64,000 nucleotides of DNA from SFLA01 sp964485815. Its GTDB lineage: Bacteria > Bacillota > Clostridia > Oscillospirales > CAG-382. The notes under the pieces were generated by a model. That model did not search any database. It was not told where the DNA came from and saw only the letters and a list, made by a program, of their open reading frames with translations. The stretch lies in assembly GCA_964485815.1 (NCBI GenBank), contig CAZAJX010000001.1, forward strand, positions 1-64,000. The letters are read 5' to 3'. This document shows, in pieces, positions 51,307 to 60,187 of this stretch (positions within the stretch are counted from its first letter, which is position 1; each line of letters opens with the position of its first letter). Both the position numbers and the translations under genes were made by a program.

Positions 51307-52956
51307 TTGAATAACAGACAGCCTACTATCGCCAAGAACGATAAAATCACGGCATTATATTGCCGCCTCTCCCGTGACGATGAACTTCAGGGAGACAGCA
51401 ACAGTATCATCAACCAAAAAGCCATTTTGCAGAAATATGCAGATGACAACGGGTTCGGCAACACAATGTTCTTTGTGGATGACGGATACAGCGGAACGAA
51501 CTTTGACCGCCCCGATTGGCAACGCCTCATCTCCCTTGCGGAAGACGGCAAGATCGGAACGGTCATCGTAAAGGATATGAGCCGACTCGGCAGAGACTAC
51601 CTCAAGGTCGGTTACTACACCGAAGTGTTCTTTCCGGGCGTGGATATCCGCTTCATTGCCATAAACAACGGTGTGGACAGTGCCAATCAGCAGGACAGCG
51701 ACTTTACCCCATTCCTCAATATCATCAACGAGTGGTACGCTAAGGATACAAGCAAAAAGATACGCGCCGTATTCAAGGCAAAGGGACAATCGGGTAAACC
51801 GCTGTGTACGAATCCGCCCTACGGATATGTAAAAGCCCCCGAGGACAAGAGCCGATGGATAATCGACCCCGAAGCCGCAGAGATTGTGAGAGAAATCTTC
51901 AGCCTCTGTGTGCAGGGATACGGCCCCACACAGATAGCCAAGGAGCTGACACAGAGAAAAATTGAGAACCCCGTGGCTCACGCTCGCAGGCTCGGCATAA
52001 CCATTCCGGCAAAGCCTCTCGATGATGACCCTTGCATTTGGCACGATTCCACGGTGGCTCGGCTACTGACCCGTGTAGAGTATTTGGGGCATACGGCAAA
52101 CTTTAAGACCTACCGCAAGTCCTACAAAAACAAGAAGCAGATGCACAATGACCGCGAGGAATGGCAGATATTTGAGCACACCCACGAAGCCATCATCGAC
52201 CAAGAGACCTTTGACATCGTACAGAAGATTCGTGACGGACGGCGCAGGCTGACTCCTATGGGTGAGATGCCGATCCTTTCGGGAATGCTGTTCTGTGCCG
52301 ATTGCGGTGCGAAGCTCTACCAGGTGCGTGGGCGCGGATGGGAACATAGCCAAGAATACTTCGTTTGCGCTACATACCGAAAGCAAAAAGGCAAATGCAG
52401 TTCTCACCAAATTCGCAACGTGGTCATTGAGCAACTTCTGCTTGATGACATCCGTAGAGTTACCTCTTATGCGAGAGAACACGAGGACGAGTTCGTAAGG
52501 CTTGTAACGCAAAAATCCAAACAGGAGACCGAGCGTAATCTTCGTGAAAGCAAAAAGGAACTTGAGGCAGCCAAGGCTCGTGTCAGCAAGCTCGACGGCA
52601 TTATCCAAAGGCTTTATGAGGACAACATCGAGGGTAAGGTTTCCGATGAGCGTTTCGCAAAGCTGACCGACACCTACGAAGCAGAACAGCGAGAGCTTGA
52701 ACGGCGCATTGCGGAACTGCAGAGCTTTATGGCAAACGCAAAAAACGAGTCCCTTGGCGTTGACACCTTCCTTTCTATGGTTAGAAGGTATACGGACATC
52801 AAGGAACTCGATGCGGAGCTAATTCGTGTGTTCGTTGAAAAAATCCTCGTTTACAAGGCAGAAAAGGTAGACGGACACAGGGTTCAGCGTATCAAAATCA
52901 TATATAACGGCATCGGTGAAATACCCACTACGCCTATAAACGAGAAAACGGCATAG
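51307..52956 (+). CDS. Large serine recombinase (TnpX-like)
   Basis: A 549-residue site-specific recombinase. The resolvase-type catalytic domain has ALYCRLSRDDE (Ser22 nucleophile) and VIVKDMSRLGRDYLKVG. A 'recombinase' domain contains NPPYGYVKAPEDKSRWIIDPE and YGPTQIAKEL. A zinc ribbon (MLFCADCGAKLY..CSSH) precedes a long coiled coil (about 405-480) and a DUF4368-like tail. Start is TTG 51307 with AAAGGAG 6 nt upstream. It should excise and integrate the element at the inverted-repeat ends. Confidence 0.93.
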   Translation: MNNRQPTIAKNDKITALYCRLSRDDELQGDSNSIINQKAILQKYADDNGFGNTMFFVDDGYSGTNFDRPDWQRLISLAEDGKIGTVIVKDMSRLGRDYLKVGYYTEVFFPGVDIRFIAINNGVDSANQQDSDFTPFLNIINEWYAKDTSKKIRAVFKAKGQSGKPLCTNPPYGYVKAPEDKSRWIIDPEAAEIVREIFSLCVQGYGPTQIAKELTQRKIENPVAHARRLGITIPAKPLDDDPCIWHDSTVARLLTRVEYLGHTANFKTYRKSYKNKKQMHNDREEWQIFEHTHEAIIDQETFDIVQKIRDGRRRLTPMGEMPILSGMLFCADCGAKLYQVRGRGWEHSQEYFVCATYRKQKGKCSSHQIRNVVIEQLLLDDIRRVTSYAREHEDEFVRLVTQKSKQETERNLRESKKELEAAKARVSKLDGIIQRLYEDNIEGKVSDERFAKLTDTYEAEQRELERRIAELQSFMANAKNESLGVDTFLSMVRRYTDIKELDAELIRVFVEKILVYKAEKVDGHRVQRIKIIYNGIGEIPTTPINEKTA

Positions 52957-52992
52957 CCGAATTAACGACTATGCCATTTTCCCAGGGATGCA

Positions 52993-53030
52993 AAATCCCT
53001 AATTTGCACCCACACACGAGGTGATTTTTT
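52993..53030. repeat. Right terminal inverted repeat of the element
   Basis: Complement of the left end (see 40095-40132). The inner block AAATCCCTAATTTGCACC overlaps a small AGGGATgcaaaATCCCT hairpin just after the recombinase gene. Confidence 0.75.
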
Positions 53031-53041
53031 CGTATGTAATT

Positions 53042-53800
53042 TTAGCAGTATTCCGCTTTTCCCGTCATAAACACTCTTCTATCGGAGCATACGCGGATAA
53101 TAAGCTCGCCCTTGGCAAGAGAAACGGTTATATCCGTATCCGCATCGCAATATCCCTTTGCCACGGCTACGGCGGCAAGGGCGCAAGCTCCGGTTCCGCA
53201 AGCGGCAGTTTCTCCGCTTCCCCGTTCCCACACACGCATTTCAAGTCGGGTACGGGAACACACCTTGGCAAATTCCGTATTTACACGGTTGGGAAAGCAT
53301 CTGCTATGCTCGATAACGGGACCGATCTCCTCCAGACAAAGCTCCTTCGGATTATCGCAAAAGATAACGAAATGAGGGTTACCCATAGAGGCAGTAGTAC
53401 CGTGAAACACTTTTCCGTTTGCGGATACGGCGATATCGTCCATTACCTCGGATATTCCCATATCCACTTTAATTAACTCGGTAACTCCGTTTTCGGTGAT
53501 AGGATACAGCTTTTTTACCCCTGCCCCCGTTTCCAGAGTTATGCAGGGCTTATTGACCATACCCTTATCTACTGCGTAACGTGCTACACAGCGCGCGCCG
53601 TTGCCGCACATTTCCGCTTCGCTTCCGTCTGCGTTGAAGATGCGCATTTTAATATCGCAAATATCGGAGGGCAAAACGAGGATTATACCGTCTGTACTAT
53701 ATTCTTTTGAAAGTATAACGCTTTGCTTTTCCGGATCGTCTATATTCCCGTTTATAATAACGTAGGAATTGCCGATACCGTGCATAGGGGTATATTCCAT
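53042..53800 (-). CDS. dapF: Diaminopimelate epimerase
   Basis: A 252-residue cytosolic enzyme converting LL- to meso-diaminopimelate for lysine and peptidoglycan. The two catalytic cysteines are Cys65 (MCGNGARC) and Cys201 (AACGTGACA), with HGTTASMGNPHFV and RVWERGSGET between them. Start at MEYTPMHGIG (53800), AAAGGAG upstream; the longer reading overlaps the previous gene. The mobile element's right end is 12 bp from the stop. Overlaps nothing but follows the small zinc protein by 2 bp. Confidence 0.95.
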   Translation of the reverse strand: MEYTPMHGIGNSYVIINGNIDDPEKQSVILSKEYSTDGIILVLPSDICDIKMRIFNADGSEAEMCGNGARCVARYAVDKGMVNKPCITLETGAGVKKLYPITENGVTELIKVDMGISEVMDDIAVSANGKVFHGTTASMGNPHFVIFCDNPKELCLEEIGPVIEHSRCFPNRVNTEFAKVCSRTRLEMRVWERGSGETAACGTGACALAAVAVAKGYCDADTDITVSLAKGELIIRVCSDRRVFMTGKAEYC

Positions 53801-53802
53801 TT

Positions 53803-54003
53803 TTACTCCTTTTTGGAAAACAGAGTGCATCCGTATGCCCGATATTCCTCGATAAGCTGACGTATACGCTCTTCGGACGCGCCGAAATGCTTTGCAAGAC
53901 ACGGAATGCACATAAATTCCTCCGCGCCTCTGTTTATCATCTTTTTATGGCATCCGATATCGTCTGCTGTGAGGGAGACGCCGCAACGGATACAATTAGG
54001 CAT
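53803..54003 (-). CDS. Small cysteine-rich (zinc-binding) protein
   Basis: A 66-residue protein: CIRCGVSLTADDIGCHKK, then CIPCLAKHFG, so two CxxC pairs make a zinc site, followed by a helical tail with ERIRQLIEEYRA. The start overlaps the galactosidase stop by 8 bp, and the stop is 2 bp from dapF. Likely a genuine coupled gene. Role unknown. Confidence 0.65.
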   Translation of the reverse strand: MPNCIRCGVSLTADDIGCHKKMINRGAEEFMCIPCLAKHFGASEERIRQLIEEYRAYGCTLFSKKE

Positions 54004-55129
54004 CGACTATCTTACATCTGAACAGACGACAAGCATGGGGCTGAAGGTTATAAAAACGCATAACGTCAACAGCTTCGCCGGTTTCACCGGTCCAAAGCTC
54101 TTTCCACACAAGCTTTTTGCCCGTTGCATATCCAAGACCGATACTGTCAAGCTGGAAGTTGGGACCTTCGACGTTGTCACCCATATTGAATACGCCGATG
54201 GCGAGATCGCCGTCATCAAGACGCTTTGCGATCATATACACTCTGCCTGCCCACCAGTTATCGGATTCGATAATATAAGCCTGACGGCAACCTGGATCCT
54301 GATTTATGGCAATAACGTCTTTATTTAAAAGAATGGATTTGGTTTCGTCCGTCATATCTCTTACGTCGCAACCGATCATAAGAGGAGAATTGAACAATGC
54401 CCAAACGGTAAAGTGAGTTTTATATTCCTCAAAGGTACAGCCCGTAACGCCTACGTTACCCTTGCCGTTCATACCAACGACCAACATATCCATATCGTTA
54501 AAGCAGCCCGCGCCGTTGTAATCCCAGATATTAAGCTGATGCAGAGTAAGATCTCTTATAGATGCCCAACTATCCACGATATCGCCGGTGGAGCGCCACA
54601 TATGCGCACCTGTGGTCTTTATCCATTTATGTGTTTCGTGGCTTCCCCAAGAGCAAGCGGAAAACAGAATATCTCTGCCGCTGTTTGCAAGGGCGTTGCC
54701 CATTTTTTTATAAAGCAAATGTCCGGGTACGAAATTGGGACGGTAGCAATAATCGTATTTAAGAAAATCCACTCCCCATTCGGCAAAGGTCTTTGCATCC
54801 ACGTACTCGTGGTCAAAGGAACCGGGATAATCCGCGCAGGTTCGTGTTCCCGCACAGGAATACATACCGAATTTAAGTCCCTTTGAATGAACGTAATCCG
54901 CAACAGCCTTCATTCCGTGAGGGAATTTTACGGGGTCGGCAACAAGCTTGCCCTCTGCGTCACGTTCACGCAGGGACCAGCAATCGTCAATAACAAGATA
55001 ATTGTAGCCTGCTTCCAACAGACCGTTTTCTACCATAGCATCCGCAGTGGTGCGAATGAGTTCGTCATTTATATTCGGGCCGAAAGTGTTCCAAGAATTC
55101 CAACCCATCGGGGGTGTTTTAACTACCAT
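53996..55129 (-). CDS. Alpha-galactosidase, GH27 family
   Basis: A 377-residue intracellular glycoside hydrolase (no signal peptide). TPPMGWNSWNTFG, YLVIDDCW, FGMYSCAG, DFLKYDYC (nucleophile Asp126), RSTGDI (acid/base Asp183) and NSPLMIGCDVR are GH27/clan D landmarks. It releases terminal alpha-galactose from imported oligosaccharides such as melibiose or raffinose. Start is MVVKTPPMGW (55129) with AAGGAGG 11 nt upstream, slightly long. First gene of a unit with a zinc protein and dapF, an unusual pairing. Confidence 0.93.
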   Translation of the reverse strand: MVVKTPPMGWNSWNTFGPNINDELIRTTADAMVENGLLEAGYNYLVIDDCWSLRERDAEGKLVADPVKFPHGMKAVADYVHSKGLKFGMYSCAGTRTCADYPGSFDHEYVDAKTFAEWGVDFLKYDYCYRPNFVPGHLLYKKMGNALANSGRDILFSACSWGSHETHKWIKTTGAHMWRSTGDIVDSWASIRDLTLHQLNIWDYNGAGCFNDMDMLVVGMNGKGNVGVTGCTFEEYKTHFTVWALFNSPLMIGCDVRDMTDETKSILLNKDVIAINQDPGCRQAYIIESDNWWAGRVYMIAKRLDDGDLAIGVFNMGDNVEGPNFQLDSIGLGYATGKKLVWKELWTGETGEAVDVMRFYNLQPHACRLFRCKIVDA

Positions 55130-55162
55130 AAATTTACAATCCTCCTTGTATTTTATGAATAA

Positions 55163-55191
55163 ATTATATGTTATTAAAAATAAAAAGTCAA
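55163..55191 (-). promoter_or_regulatory. Promoter of the alpha-galactosidase unit
   Basis: Minus strand TTGACT (55186-55191), 17 bp, TATAAT (55163-55168). Divergent from the promoter at 55211. Confidence 0.7.
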
Positions 55192-55210
55192 CCACTTTAT
55201 ACAAAAGTTA

Positions 55211-55239
55211 TTGAAACGGTGTATAATAAGTGATATAAT
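55211..55239 (+). promoter_or_regulatory. Promoter of the lipoprotein gene at 55303
   Basis: TTGAAA (55211-55216), 17 bp, TATAAT (55234-55239). Confidence 0.65.
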
Positions 55240-55302
55240 GAAAAAAATAAGTGCAGTTTAACCGACTACTGTAACGCGTTAAATATGAGAAGGAGAAACT
55301 GC

Positions 55303-55623
55303 ATGAAAAAATCTTTATTTGTTTTGTTGGCTCTTTGCGTTATCGCTTTAGGAGCGCTTACCGCATGTGCCAGCGGATGCGACGATCGAACAGATGCGTC
55401 CAACACCTCAACCACATCCAGACCTAACGTGTCCAAGGATAACAATTCAAGGGTTGAAAATTCCAAAAACGACACATCTTCGCCCGTTTCCATACCTGAC
55501 GTATCTATGGATATGTCTGATATGAGCATTATTCCCGATATGAGCGATATGTTTCAGGATGACAGCACTATCGGCGATTATTCCGACGGTATGCTGCAGG
55601 AATCCGGCAGCGGCTCGAAGTAA
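55303..55623 (+). CDS. Small lipoprotein, low-complexity
   Basis: A 106-residue lipoprotein starting MKKSLFVLLALCVIALGALT with lipobox LTAC. The mature part is Ser/Asn/Asp-rich and ends in Met-Ser-Asp repeats (MDMSDMSIIPDMSDMFQDD). Probably a cell-surface anchor or spacer. GAAGGAG upstream. Followed by a GCGGC..GCCGC hairpin with no T-tract, then the gene at 55672, so read-through is likely. Confidence 0.7.
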   Translation: MKKSLFVLLALCVIALGALTACASGCDDRTDASNTSTTSRPNVSKDNNSRVENSKNDTSSPVSIPDVSMDMSDMSIIPDMSDMFQDDSTIGDYSDGMLQESGSGSK

Positions 55624-55671
55624 AAAAGCGGCTTTCACGCCGCTACATAATATATTCAGGAGGTACATATT

Positions 55672-57558
55672 TTGAAGCGTTTTATCGGTCTTACTCTTGT
55701 TACGGCGGTACTTTACGGTTTGTTATTGCCCATAACCGCAAGCGCGGTAACAATATATGATTACACCCTTATCTACAAGGGAAAATCCTATGAATATTCC
55801 ACCTGCTACACCTCCCAAGGCTCTCCATACACCTCGGTGGACGGAAAAGAGCTTACCGACGGCAAGCTTCCTGCCGATGATTACGGCACTGATTGGATCG
55901 CTTTTGATTACCGCCTTGAAGCGCCTATGTATGCCGTAATGGATCTGGGTAAGAGCTATGATGATCTGGGAAAGTTCAGAGTATATCTTACCGCGACCAA
56001 CCATTCCGGTATTGACAGACCCTCCGAATGCGTATTCTACGTTTCAGAAAACGGAAAAGATTTCACCAAGGTTGGCGAAGGCAAATACGAGGACGAATCC
56101 GCAAGGAACACCTGGTGTACCCTTGAGCTTGACGGAAAAGTGAGCGGAAGATACGTTAAGGTTTCTTTCGGCGATTCACCTTTATCGGGAGTGTTCGTTT
56201 TCTGCGGTGAATTTGAGGTTTACACCATTCAGGGCAATGACGTTCCCGCCGCATCAATTCCCGGAATTGAGATAATAGACGATTCTTATTTAAAGCTGGA
56301 CGGCGATTACATAACAAAACTTCACCTTAATCATACGGTTGAATATGTGCTTAATAACCTTGACAGTACGGAAAAGGTATTTGCCTTTGATGCAAAAGGA
56401 AACAAGCTTTCGGAAAAAGACGTTTTAAAAACCGGAGATTACTTTGCAAAGATTATAAGCGATACCGAAATAGACAGAATTTATGCGGTGGTTGAAGGAG
56501 ATATTAACGGCGACGGTAAAATCAACTTATCCGATTACCTTTACAGCCTGCGCATAGACAAAAACAATATTAAGGTTTCCGATGCGGGAAAGAAAGCAAA
56601 TTGCGGAAAAGCACGCATCAAAAACCATATTACAGGAGCAGAAAATATGTTTGCCGCATATCCTCATCATCCCGTTGCGCCCGACGTACACGTAACGGAA
56701 TATGCAAAGCATTCCTTAACACTTACAAAAACAAACGATAAGCTTTATACGTTATCCACCACCGCTTCCAATGGAAAGCCCTTGACACAGACCTTCTATA
56801 AAACCGATTGGGGAACCTGGAATATAGGTGCGCTGTCCATCGGCAACGTTAATATTGCGGGCGGCGGTACCGACTGGGAATACGTTTTCCGCGCTAAAGG
56901 TGCCGAAGGCGGTTTTTCCGGCGGAAACCACGCCAACGAAATATTGGTTGAATTAAAAATATACGACGGCGTTTCCGACAAAGAGATAAAGCTTTCAAGC
57001 GGACAAAAGGCGCAAAACCTTGAAAAAATTAAGATCGTTGAAAAAACAAAGCTGCACCTCGGAGATTCCGACAACTGCTATGCCGCCGTTACACGAAACT
57101 ATATGTTCTATGGCGAAACGATCACTCTGGATTGCGATTTTGAATTTATAACAGATATGGAGTTTTCCCTTTCTTATACCTGTATGTTCCCCGTTCCCAA
57201 GACGGTAGGATTATACTGTCTGTTCAGAAACGTTGACGGAACCGAGAATTACGTGGAAACTACGGAGGTAGGCAAAGCGGATTACAGCGGTCCTATGTAT
57301 AAGGACAACGCCGCAACCGAATGTGTTATCTGGGGCAAAAAGAATAGAGATTACGCCTTTGTCGTTCAAGTCAGCACAGTTGAAGATTCCCTCGATAACT
57401 TCAGCAACCACGCAAAGACCTTCTATTGGGATATGAACACCACTTCCAACAAGCTGTATTTCTCCCGTTTTCCCGATTCTGCTTACGAAAAAGTGGAAAA
57501 AGGCACAAAATGGCACACATCCAGCGCTTGGACGGTTTTCTGTCTTGAGGACTACTAA
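55672..57558 (+). CDS. Secreted protein with discoidin-like and dockerin-like modules
   Basis: A 628-residue exported protein. Start is TTG 55672 with AGGAGG 8 nt upstream. Signal peptide to about residue 25 (PITASA). Residues 30-190 form an F5/8 type C (discoidin)-like beta domain (DWIAFDYRLEAPMYAVMDLG, VFYVSENGKDFTKVGEGKYE). A single dockerin-like EF repeat, GDINGDGKINLSDYLYSLR, lies in the middle at about 283-301. A C-terminal domain (330-628) is unrecognised. Dockerin repeats here may only bind Ca. Likely acts on cell-surface or extracellular carbohydrate. Confidence 0.75.
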   Translation: MKRFIGLTLVTAVLYGLLLPITASAVTIYDYTLIYKGKSYEYSTCYTSQGSPYTSVDGKELTDGKLPADDYGTDWIAFDYRLEAPMYAVMDLGKSYDDLGKFRVYLTATNHSGIDRPSECVFYVSENGKDFTKVGEGKYEDESARNTWCTLELDGKVSGRYVKVSFGDSPLSGVFVFCGEFEVYTIQGNDVPAASIPGIEIIDDSYLKLDGDYITKLHLNHTVEYVLNNLDSTEKVFAFDAKGNKLSEKDVLKTGDYFAKIISDTEIDRIYAVVEGDINGDGKINLSDYLYSLRIDKNNIKVSDAGKKANCGKARIKNHITGAENMFAAYPHHPVAPDVHVTEYAKHSLTLTKTNDKLYTLSTTASNGKPLTQTFYKTDWGTWNIGALSIGNVNIAGGGTDWEYVFRAKGAEGGFSGGNHANEILVELKIYDGVSDKEIKLSSGQKAQNLEKIKIVEKTKLHLGDSDNCYAAVTRNYMFYGETITLDCDFEFITDMEFSLSYTCMFPVPKTVGLYCLFRNVDGTENYVETTEVGKADYSGPMYKDNAATECVIWGKKNRDYAFVVQVSTVEDSLDNFSNHAKTFYWDMNTTSNKLYFSRFPDSAYEKVEKGTKWHTSSAWTVFCLEDY

Positions 57559-57576
57559 TACCAATATACATATTTT

Positions 57577-57605
57577 CCCGTAGTGGTCTTCACTACGGGA
57601 TTTTT
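57577..57605 (+). terminator. Intrinsic terminator
   Basis: CCCGTAGTG, loop GTCTT, CACTACGGG, then ATTTTTAT, 19 bp after the stop at 57558. Confidence 0.8.
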
Positions 57606-57641
57606 ATATACATATAATAATATTAAAAAGGAGTGATGAAA

Positions 57642-57869
57642 ATGGACACTGTTTTAGTGCTAACGTCAATGACTTACGCATACAAAGCGCAAGAATTACT
57701 GAACAAACACGGAATAAAAAATTCCCTTACCAGAAACGCGCAGACACAGCGTATACGCGGCTGCGGATACGGAATAGTAATCGATACGAGCCAGAGCCAG
57801 TATGTGCAAAACCTGCTTTTAAACAACGGAGTAAAAATTGCAGGAATTACCGGAGTGAACAAAAGATGA
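57642..57869 (+). CDS. DUF3343 putative sulfur/selenium-carrier-like protein
   Basis: A 75-residue protein: MDTVLVLTSMTYAYKAQELL, then a loop with GCGYGIVID, the conserved Cys/Gly motif of DUF3343. Overlaps the cysteine desulfurase by ATGA (57866-57869). In many Clostridia DUF3343 genes lie next to such desulfurases, often with selenium genes, and the protein is thought to accept persulfide or selenide. Start at ATG 57642 with AAAGGAG 8 nt upstream. Confidence 0.8.
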   Translation: MDTVLVLTSMTYAYKAQELLNKHGIKNSLTRNAQTQRIRGCGYGIVIDTSQSQYVQNLLLNNGVKIAGITGVNKR

Positions 57870-59011
57870 TATATTTTGATCACGCCGCCACAGGAATGCC
57901 GAAAAGCGAAGGCGTTATAAACGCTGTGGCTTCTGCAATGAGATTCTGCGGAAATCCCGGACGCGGCAGCTACGAGCTTTCTGCGGCAGGCGACCGCGCA
58001 TTGTTTAACTGCAGGAATGAATTGGCAAAATACTTTGATACCTCGCCTGAAAACTGTGTACTGACAAAAAACACCACCGAGGCGCTGAATCTTGCCATAA
58101 AAGGCTATGTTTTGGGAGCAAAGAAGAAACTCCATATACTGGTTTCGGATTTTGACCACAATGCAGTTGCACGGGTAATATATAATCTTAAGCAAGAAGA
58201 CAAAATAAAGGTAACCATTTTTGAATCCGATCTGTTTGACGATAAAAAAACTATAGAAAATTTCGAAAACAGCATTACCGCAGATACGTCACTTGCGGTT
58301 CTTACCCACGCTTCCAACGTATGCGGACGGATATTTCCCGTAAAAGAAATGGTAAAAGCGGCAAGGAGCCGCGGCATAACGGTTATCACCGATATTGCGC
58401 AGACCGCAGGAATACTGGATATAAAAGCCGGTGAATACGGAGATATTCTATGCTTACCCGGTCATAAGGGACTCTACGGCCCTGCGGGAACGGGTGCGAT
58501 GGTAATGGCAAAAGATTTTGATAAAGAATTACATCCGCTCATTCACGGAGGCACGGGCATACTGTCTGCTGATATGAAAATGCCCGCTCTTCCGCCTGAA
58601 CGGTTTGAAGCGGGCAGTCTGAACGCACCTGCCTACGCAGGTCTTTGCACAGCGTTGAAAGAACTGAATTCAAGAGATAAAAAGCTCACTCAAAAAATAT
58701 ACAAATACCTTTTGAGCGAGCTGAAAAATATGAAAAGAATAACCGTGATAGGCGCACCCGATGAGGACAAAACAGAAAACTGGGTGCCGATAATACTTGT
58801 AAATCTATGGGGGTATCACAGTCAGGAAGCCGCCGAAATGCTGGCGGAAGAGAATATTGCCGTGAGAGGCGGATTACACTGTGCATATAAAGCCCACAAA
58901 AAGCTGGGAACACTTAAGACAGGCGGCTTGCGCATAAGCCTTGGAAGAGGAAACACTATGGTACACGCAAAAGCGTTAATAGACACTCTCGCCCGCAAGG
59001 TGTCCCGTTGA
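57866..59011 (+). CDS. Cysteine desulfurase family protein (class V aminotransferase)
   Basis: A 381-residue PLP enzyme: IYFDHAATGMPK, TKNTTEALNL, THASNVCGRIFP, internal aldimine Lys201 in LPGHKGLYGP and the persulfide Cys339 in RGGLHCAYKAHKKLGT. It takes sulfur (or Se) from cysteine, leaving alanine. The 'cysteine desulfurase family protein' form (TIGR01977-like) with DUF3343 upstream. No IscU or SUF scaffold is adjacent. The 3' end overlaps the convergent flavoprotein gene by 36 bp. Confidence 0.9.
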   Translation: MIYFDHAATGMPKSEGVINAVASAMRFCGNPGRGSYELSAAGDRALFNCRNELAKYFDTSPENCVLTKNTTEALNLAIKGYVLGAKKKLHILVSDFDHNAVARVIYNLKQEDKIKVTIFESDLFDDKKTIENFENSITADTSLAVLTHASNVCGRIFPVKEMVKAARSRGITVITDIAQTAGILDIKAGEYGDILCLPGHKGLYGPAGTGAMVMAKDFDKELHPLIHGGTGILSADMKMPALPPERFEAGSLNAPAYAGLCTALKELNSRDKKLTQKIYKYLLSELKNMKRITVIGAPDEDKTENWVPIILVNLWGYHSQEAAEMLAEENIAVRGGLHCAYKAHKKLGTLKTGGLRISLGRGNTMVHAKALIDTLARKVSR

Positions 59012-60187
59012 AAAGGCGATCTGCAGATTATATCCGCCGGTATAAGCATCAACATCAATAACCTCACCTGCAAAATACAGCCCTTTGACAAGACGGGATT
59101 CCATTGTCGAAGGGTTGATTTCTTTTACGTTTATTCCGCCCGAGGTAACGATAGCTTCCTCCACGGGACGGGTGCCCGTAACGGTAAAGCACAGTCCTTT
59201 AAGAAGATCGCAAATACGTCTGCGCTCCTCCTTGGTGATTTCGTTAACACGTTTTTCGGAAGAAATGCCCGAAAGCTCAACGAAAACGGGAATAAGCTTT
59301 GAAGGAAGCAAGCCCGATAAAACGTTTGAATATATCTTGTTTTTGTTATCCGAAAAATCCCGAAGCAGACGTTTGTCCAGCGTGTCTTTATCCAATGCGG
59401 GCTTAAGGTCGATAGACATCTTAACGGGATAATTTTTACCGATAACGGCAGATGCGGAAAGGATAGTGGGTCCGCTCACGCCGAAATGGGTAAAAAGCAA
59501 TTCCCCCTCATCGGAATACAGTATTTTTTCGTCTTTGGTAAACTTTACTGCTACGTTGCGGAGAGAAAGCCCCATAAGATCGCGGCAGGTCTTACCCTCG
59601 CACACCAACGGAACAAGTGATCCGCGGGGTGTAACCACGGTATGCCCCACCGCAGAGGCAAGAGCATAACCATCTCCGGTAGAACCGGTACGGGGATATG
59701 ACTTTCCTCCCGTAGCAATTATTATGTTCGGAGCGTAATAGGTGCGAAAATGGCATTTTACACCTATAATTTCGCCGTTTTCGGTAAGAAGCTGTTTTGC
59801 AGTATCTTTTACGCAGGTGCAAAGCTTTTCTGTTTCGCGGCGAAGGCAATGACGGATATCCTGAGCGCTGTCACTTTCGGGAAAAACACGTCTGCCTCTC
59901 TCGGTCTTTAAAGGTATTCCGCGGGAGGAAAAAAACTCCATAGTATCTTCGGGAGAAAAATCCGTAACAGCACGGTACAAAAAGCGGGGATTAGTAGGTA
60001 CGTTTTCCAAAAATTCGTTGAGGTTGCAATTATTGGTAAGGTTGCATCTTCCTTTTCCCGTAATACCTATCTTTAAACCGAATTCTTTGTTTTTTTCGAT
60101 AACAAGCACTTTGGCACCGTTTTGTGCCGCCGTGATCGCCGCCATCATTCCTGCGGCACCTGCGCCGATAACTATAACGTCCTGCAT
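58976..60187 (-). CDS. BaiN/HI0933-like flavoprotein (NAD(P)/FAD-dependent oxidoreductase)
   Basis: A 403-residue FAD protein: VIVIGAGAAGMMAAITAAQN dinucleotide fold, IEKNKEFGLKIGITGKGRCNLTN (family signature), IIATGGKSYPRTGSTGDGYALA, LLFTHFGVSGPTIL and GLYFAGEVIDVDAYTGGYNLQIAFSTGHLAG. Relatives include BaiN, a bile-acid dehydroxylation reductase, though most members have no assigned substrate. Start at MQDVIVIGAG (60187), overlapping the pseudouridine synthase gene by 16 bp. Confidence 0.9.
   Translation of the reverse strand: MQDVIVIGAGAAGMMAAITAAQNGAKVLVIEKNKEFGLKIGITGKGRCNLTNNCNLNEFLENVPTNPRFLYRAVTDFSPEDTMEFFSSRGIPLKTERGRRVFPESDSAQDIRHCLRRETEKLCTCVKDTAKQLLTENGEIIGVKCHFRTYYAPNIIIATGGKSYPRTGSTGDGYALASAVGHTVVTPRGSLVPLVCEGKTCRDLMGLSLRNVAVKFTKDEKILYSDEGELLFTHFGVSGPTILSASAVIGKNYPVKMSIDLKPALDKDTLDKRLLRDFSDNKNKIYSNVLSGLLPSKLIPVFVELSGISSEKRVNEITKEERRRICDLLKGLCFTVTGTRPVEEAIVTSGGINVKEINPSTMESRLVKGLYFAGEVIDVDAYTGGYNLQIAFSTGHLAGESVY

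Larger units (their letters stand above)
40095..53030. mobile_element. Integrated serine-recombinase element (~12.9 kb) with defence operon and capsid gene
   Basis: Both boundaries carry the same imperfect sequence in inverted orientation: AAAAAATCACCTC then GGTGCAA.TTAGGGATTT at 40095-40132 and its complement at 52993-53030. Inside are a large serine recombinase with a TnpW-like gene at the right end, a primase-helicase, small orphan proteins, an HK97-type capsid protein, a restriction-modification operon with an ApeA-like gene, and a DUF6809 gene at the left end. Outside are two unrelated chromosomal genes. The gene set resembles Tn4451-like transposons and phage satellites of gut Clostridia. 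No mob, terminase, portal or tail gene is present. Confidence 0.85.

Noticed and set aside
40095..53030. Complete prophage
   Set aside because: Only a capsid-like gene is present; no terminase, portal, protease, tail or lysis genes.
55628..55643. GCGGC..GCCGC hairpin as a terminator after the small lipoprotein
   Set aside because: Stem is short and no T-tract follows; it is probably at most an attenuator or RNA-stability element.
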